DNA of 64,000 bases, taken from assembly GCA_023405135.1 (NCBI GenBank), contig JAEXYZ010000062.1, forward strand, positions 17,195-81,194, in the 5' to 3' direction. A program made the translations under genes and the position numbers. Below, one piece after another: positions 60,280 to 64,000 of the stretch. The stretch comes from Bacillota bacterium (GTDB lineage Bacteria > Bacillota > Bacilli > Bacillales_A > Planococcaceae). Below the pieces are notes generated by a model. That model worked only from the letters and a program-made list of their open reading frames with translations, was not told the origin of the DNA and did not search any database. Each line of letters starts with the position of its first letter. Position 1 is the stretch's first letter.

Positions 60280-61932
60280 ATGAAGTCATTAGACGGAATC
60301 AAATTTGCCGAAATGGTACAAATGGGTGCGCATGCGTTATCCCAAAATGCAAGTTATGTTGACTCATTAAATGTATTTCCGGTTCCAGATGGGGATACAG
60401 GGACTAATATGAACTTGTCAATGACATCAGGGGCGAAGGAAACTGAAAGCAATGCACAGCAACATATTGGGAAAACAGCCCAAAGCTTAGCTAAAGGTTT
60501 ATTAATGGGTGCTCGAGGAAATTCAGGTGTTATTTTATCTCAGCTTTTCCGTGGTTTCGGTAAATCAATTGAAAAAGAAAATGAAATTGATGCAAAAACT
60601 TTTGCAAACGCATTCCAAGCTGGAGTAGATACTGCCTATAAAGCAGTAATGAAGCCAGTTGAAGGAACAATTTTAACTGTTGCTCGTGAAGCAGCTGCAA
60701 AAGCGGTAGAAGTTGCGCAAGAGGAAACTGATATTATTAAAATAATGGAAGCTTTAGTTTCTGAAGGTCGTAATTCATTGAATAGAACCCCAGAATTACT
60801 TCCAGTATTAAAAGAAGTTGGGGTTGTCGATAGTGGTGGTCAAGGATTACTTTTCGTATATGAAGGGTTCCTTGCATCTTTAAAAGGTGAAGCGCTACCA
60901 AAAAGAAATGATGCGTCACTTGATAATTTAATTAATGCTGAACATCATCGTGCACAAGATTTTATGAGTACGGAAGATATCGTTTTCGGTTATTGTACAG
61001 AAATCATGGTTCGACTAGAAGAAGGTAAAGAGCCATTTGATGAAGCAAAATTCCGTGAAGAGTTAAATGTTATGGGAGACTCTCTGCTTGTTGTCTCTGA
61101 TGAAGAAATTGCAAAAGTACATATTCACTCTGAAACTCCAGGTGCTGTACTTTCTGCAGGGCAAAAATATGGTAGTTTAATTAAAATTAAAGTTGATAAT
61201 ATGCGTGAACAACATTCTTCAATTGTTAATGAACCAGCATCAGCAACACAAAATGCACCGAAGAAGCAAGAAAAACATCCGTATGCAGTCGTAACAATTG
61301 CGATGGGTGAAGGGATTGCTAATTTATTACGCAGTATTGGGGCTTCATATGTTATTGAAGGTGGTCAAACAATGAACCCTTCAACAGAAGATATCGTAAA
61401 AGCAGTAAAAGAAATTGGTGCTGAACGCGTATTAATTTTACCGAACAACAAAAATATTGTAATGGCAGCTGAACAAGCAGTTGAATTATTAGATATTGAA
61501 GCAGCAGTTGTCCCGACAAAAACAATTCCACAGGGCATGGCTGCAATTTTAGCATTTAATCCGGAAGCAACTGTAGAAGAAAATAAAAACGGCATGACAA
61601 ATGCTTTTGCCCATGTGAAAACAGGTCAAGTAACTTATGCTGTTCGTGATACTTCAATTGATGGTGTTGAAATTCGTAAAGATGACTATATGGCACTAAC
61701 AGAAGGTAAAATCGTATTATCAACTCCTAATATGCTAGAAGCTTCTAAAAAGGTTATCACTGAATTAGTCGATGAAGACTCGGAAATAATTACAATTATT
61801 TACGGTGAAGATGCGTCAGAAGATGAAGCAAACGAAATTGTAAGCTTTATCGAGGAAAATTATCCGGACGCAGAAGTTGAAATTGTGGAAGGTAAGCAAA
61901 CTTTATATCCATTTATTTTCTCAATCGAATAA
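60280..61932 (+). CDS. fakA: Fatty acid kinase catalytic subunit FakA (DAK2/DegV-like)
   Basis: 550 residues. N-terminal DhaL-type ATP-binding domain (about 8-200) with NVFPVPDGDTGTNMNLSM (metal-binding Asp residues) and GARGNSGVILSQLFRG; a middle domain; and a C-terminal DegV-like portion. FakA phosphorylates fatty acids delivered by FakB for phospholipid synthesis. Formerly yloV. RBS AGAGGAGG. A terminator follows. Confidence 0.94.
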   Translation: MKSLDGIKFAEMVQMGAHALSQNASYVDSLNVFPVPDGDTGTNMNLSMTSGAKETESNAQQHIGKTAQSLAKGLLMGARGNSGVILSQLFRGFGKSIEKENEIDAKTFANAFQAGVDTAYKAVMKPVEGTILTVAREAAAKAVEVAQEETDIIKIMEALVSEGRNSLNRTPELLPVLKEVGVVDSGGQGLLFVYEGFLASLKGEALPKRNDASLDNLINAEHHRAQDFMSTEDIVFGYCTEIMVRLEEGKEPFDEAKFREELNVMGDSLLVVSDEEIAKVHIHSETPGAVLSAGQKYGSLIKIKVDNMREQHSSIVNEPASATQNAPKKQEKHPYAVVTIAMGEGIANLLRSIGASYVIEGGQTMNPSTEDIVKAVKEIGAERVLILPNNKNIVMAAEQAVELLDIEAAVVPTKTIPQGMAAILAFNPEATVEENKNGMTNAFAHVKTGQVTYAVRDTSIDGVEIRKDDYMALTEGKIVLSTPNMLEASKKVITELVDEDSEIITIIYGEDASEDEANEIVSFIEENYPDAEVEIVEGKQTLYPFIFSIE

Positions 61933-61937
61933 ATTAT

Positions 61938-61980
61938 AAAGTGTATGGTAAGTCAAATTTTGGCTTTCATACACTTTTTT
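61938..61980 (+). terminator. Intrinsic terminator after fakA
   Basis: AAAGTGTATG pairs with CATACACTTT, with further inner pairing (CAAA/TTTG), then a T-tract. Confidence 0.82.
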
Positions 61981-62283
61981 TGTAATTCATTTCTAATTAA
62001 AAATGTGAAGAATTTTTTTATTTAATAATACTTTGTTGATTGGAATGGAAGACGGCGAGTGCATCTGTTCCTGTCGCTTCGCTTTCGTCACAAAAAACAT
62101 TTGCTCCTGGGGTTACTCGTCGCAAATATATTTGGAACGGAAATCAACAATTTAGTAAGTACATCTCAGCTTGATTTTTTTGAATATTAATTATTTTGAA
62201 GGAAGAAGAACGTTCATGATAAACTAGGCTTACAATAGATTAATAGTACAGTTCGCAACTATAAATTAAGGAGGAGAGTCGGT
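61981..62283 (+). other. fakA-sdaAB intergenic region
   Basis: About 300 bp. Its first part is AT-rich, then comes a GC-rich dispersed repeat (62047-62126), then AT-rich DNA and the sdaAB RBS (AAGGAGGAG). A CAATAGATTAATAG stretch near 62234 may be part of a promoter but no clear pair was found. Confidence 0.55.
62047..62126 (+). repeat. Dispersed GC-rich repeat, composite copy
   Basis: The first 21 bp (62047-62067) repeat exactly the start of the element at 50037-50057. The last 25 bp (62102-62126) match the 32-bp unit at 8087 with one mismatch. This copy therefore joins motifs found separately elsewhere and shows that the three intergenic blocks belong to one family. Confidence 0.8.
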
Positions 62284-62946
62284 ATGAAATTTACTTCAGT
62301 TTTTGATATTATTGGACCAGTTATGATTGGACCTTCATCTTCTCATACAGCTGGTGCAGCTCGTATTGGTCGTGCTGCTAGGGATTTATTTGGCAGAAAA
62401 CCGAAGTGGGCAAAAATTCATTTGTATGGTTCGTTTGCCGAAACCTATCGAGGTCATGGAACGGATGTGGCGATCATTGGTGGATTGCTAGATTTCGATA
62501 CATTTGATGAACGTATTAAAAGTGCCTTTGAACATGCGAAAAATGAAGGCTTAGACTTTGAATTTATTCCTGAAACCGCAAATAAAGAACATCCAAATAC
62601 AGCGCGTATCGTAATGGGCGATGATTCAGGTGAAATGTCAGTTGAAGGAATTTCTATCGGTGGAGGTAAAATCGAAATTAGTGAAGTGAATGGATTTAAG
62701 CTTAGATTAACCGGTGGTATGCCTGCGTTATTAGTCGTGCATGATGATCGAGCGGGATGTATTGCGAATGTCGCAAATTGCCTAGCGATGCATAATGTTA
62801 ATATTGGTCATATGGAAGTATCGAGAATTGAACGCGGTTTAACAGCCTTAATGGTAATTGAAGTGGATCAAAATATAGATGATCGAATTATTCAACAGAT
62901 TTCATATATCCCAAATATAACAAAAGTCTCGAAAATAAATAATTAA
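62284..62946 (+). CDS. sdaAB: L-serine dehydratase beta subunit
   Basis: 220 residues. N-terminal SDH-beta domain with GPVMIGPSSSHTAGAARIGRAA (about 11-32) and a C-terminal ACT domain (about 147-218). With SdaAA it deaminates serine to pyruvate. RBS AAGGAGGAG. SdaAA starts 13 bp downstream. Confidence 0.95.
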   Translation: MKFTSVFDIIGPVMIGPSSSHTAGAARIGRAARDLFGRKPKWAKIHLYGSFAETYRGHGTDVAIIGGLLDFDTFDERIKSAFEHAKNEGLDFEFIPETANKEHPNTARIVMGDDSGEMSVEGISIGGGKIEISEVNGFKLRLTGGMPALLVVHDDRAGCIANVANCLAMHNVNIGHMEVSRIERGLTALMVIEVDQNIDDRIIQQISYIPNITKVSKINN

Positions 62947-62958
62947 GGAGTGAGCTAG

Positions 62959-63870
62959 TTGGACGTATTATTTCATAATGTAAGAGAATTAGTGGAACTT
63001 GCCGAAAAAGAAAATAAGCTCATCTCTGAAATCATGATTGAACAAGAAATTCAAATGAGCGGTCGCAGCCGTGAACAAATTCTTGAACAGATGGATAAAA
63101 ACTTAACGGTAATGGAGCAGGCAGTCGAACGGGGTTTACAGGGCGTTCAGTCAGTGTCAGGCTTAACAGGTGGCGATGCAGTTTTATTACAAAAATATAT
63201 TGCAAAAGGCAATAGCCTATCTGGTGATTTATTATTAGATGCAGTAAGTAAAGCGGTTGCAACGAATGAAGTAAATGCTGCGATGGGAACAATTTGTGCA
63301 ACGCCAACTGCTGGTTCTGCTGGAGTTGTACCAGGAACTTTATTTGCAGTGAAAAACAAATTAAATCCAAGCCGAGAACAAATGGTACGATTTTTATTCA
63401 CATCTGGTGCTTTTGGTTTTGTTGTTGCAAATAATGCATCAATCTCAGGGGCTGCTGGGGGTTGCCAAGCGGAAGTAGGTTCTGCTGCTGGGATGGCTGC
63501 TGCCGCAATCGTAGAAATGGCTGGTGGATCCCCCGCGCAAAGTGCAGAAGCTTTTGCGATTACGTTAAAAAATATGCTTGGTTTAGTTTGTGATCCAGTT
63601 GCTGGGCTTGTTGAAGTCCCATGTGTAAAACGCAATGCAATGGGTGCAGCTAACGCAATGGTAGCAGCTGATATGGCGTTAGCAGGTATTACAAGCCGTA
63701 TTCCATGCGATGAAGTGATTGGTGCTATGTTTAGAATTGGTCAGTCAATGCATCCTAGTTTAAAAGAAACAGCTCGGGGAGGGCTTGCTGCTACGCCTAC
63801 TGGGCAGGCGATTAGTAAGGCTATACTGGATAATGGGAAATTAGAGAGTATTAAGCTACTGCAACAATAA
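62959..63870 (+). CDS. sdaAA: L-serine dehydratase alpha subunit (4Fe-4S)
   Basis: 303 residues from TTG 62959 with AAGGAGTGAG upstream. Catalytic subunit with cluster cysteines in TICATPTAGSAG, VCDPVAGLVEVPCVKRN, and the SGAAGGCQAEVGSA loop. It completes the two-gene operon with sdaAB. Full length; it ends 130 bp before the window end. Confidence 0.95.
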   Translation: MDVLFHNVRELVELAEKENKLISEIMIEQEIQMSGRSREQILEQMDKNLTVMEQAVERGLQGVQSVSGLTGGDAVLLQKYIAKGNSLSGDLLLDAVSKAVATNEVNAAMGTICATPTAGSAGVVPGTLFAVKNKLNPSREQMVRFLFTSGAFGFVVANNASISGAAGGCQAEVGSAAGMAAAAIVEMAGGSPAQSAEAFAITLKNMLGLVCDPVAGLVEVPCVKRNAMGAANAMVAADMALAGITSRIPCDEVIGAMFRIGQSMHPSLKETARGGLAATPTGQAISKAILDNGKLESIKLLQQ

Positions 63871-63875
63871 ATATA

Positions 63876-64000
63876 AAGAGGCTGGGACATAAGTGAATTT
63901 TTTTAACAAATTTGCTTGTAACAATAATAAGAATTGGACATTTTGAAAATTGATTGGAGTGAAGGGGCGACTCCTGCGGGAACAGCCCGTGACTCGAGAC
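63876..64000 (+). repeat. Partial dispersed repeat at window end
   Basis: After sdaAA come GAGGCTGGGACATAAGTG (63880-63897) and a GC-rich block GGCGACTCCTGCGGGAACAG (63967-63986) that runs off the end. From memory, both resemble intergenic repeats found in many Bacillales genomes. Its full extent cannot be seen. Confidence 0.5.

Noticed and set aside
63147..63635. 162-residue minus-strand open frame inside sdaAA
   Set aside because: It is antisense to an intact conserved enzyme; its Ala/Pro-rich composition mirrors the sense codons.

Overview
The window comes from a low-GC, endospore-forming Firmicute. The best fit is a Bacillales member of the Lysinibacillus/Solibacillus/Planococcaceae kind. 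Gene order closely follows the Bacillus subtilis bshC-mraZ to sdaAA segment. Sporulation genes (spoVD, spoIIGA, sigE, sigG, spoVM) lie within it, and coding sequence is AT-rich throughout. Genus and family are inferred from protein resemblance and synteny, not from a search.

Layout. 1-17.3 kb: bacillithiol gene bshC, then the division and cell-wall (dcw) cluster: mraZ, rsmH, ftsL, pbpB, spoVD, mraY, murD, ftsW/spoVE, divIB, two DUF881 genes, sbp, ftsA, ftsZ. murE is absent between spoVD and mraY, and murG and murB are absent between ftsW and divIB. 17.7-20.4 kb: spoIIGA-sigE-sigG sporulation block. 20.4-24.0 kb: ylmC, ylmE, sepF, ylmG, ylmH, divIVA (division accessory genes; ylmD absent). 24.0-28.9 kb: T-box-controlled ileS, then lspA and rluD. 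28.9-40.8 kb: the complete pyrimidine operon pyrR-P-B-C-AA-AB-K-D-F-E, with two PyrR-type attenuators. 41.1-44.7 kb, minus strand: a chemoreceptor and rqcH. 45.1-59.2 kb: yicC, gmk, rpoZ, coaC, priA, def, fmt, rsmB, rlmN, prpC, prkC, rsgA, rpe, thiN and a short spoVM. 59.4 kb to the end: rpmB (minus), an Asp23-family gene, fakA, sdaAB, sdaAA.

The genes serve peptidoglycan precursor synthesis and septum building, the mother-cell and forespore sigma cascade, de novo UMP synthesis, and ribosome/translation quality control (ileS, def, fmt, rsmB, rlmN, rsgA, rqcH, rpmB). Overlapping stops and starts indicate tight translational coupling, especially in pyr and in fmt-rsmB, rsgA-rpe-thiN and coaC-priA.

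No prophage, transposase, CRISPR array, rRNA or tRNA was seen. The most notable observations are: a 10-bp-phased repeat array upstream of mraZ that looks like its own operator; an in-frame TAA at codon 3 behind the best ATG of ftsW, implying a CTG or TTG start; a CoaC-only coaBC locus; an Asp-to-Glu change at a usually invariant RqcH position; a short spoVM with an unusual Lys-rich tail; a phased GGTCAC array before lspA; a strong nested inverted repeat before spoIIGA; and a family of dispersed GC-rich intergenic repeats, one copy of which sits where murE would be expected.
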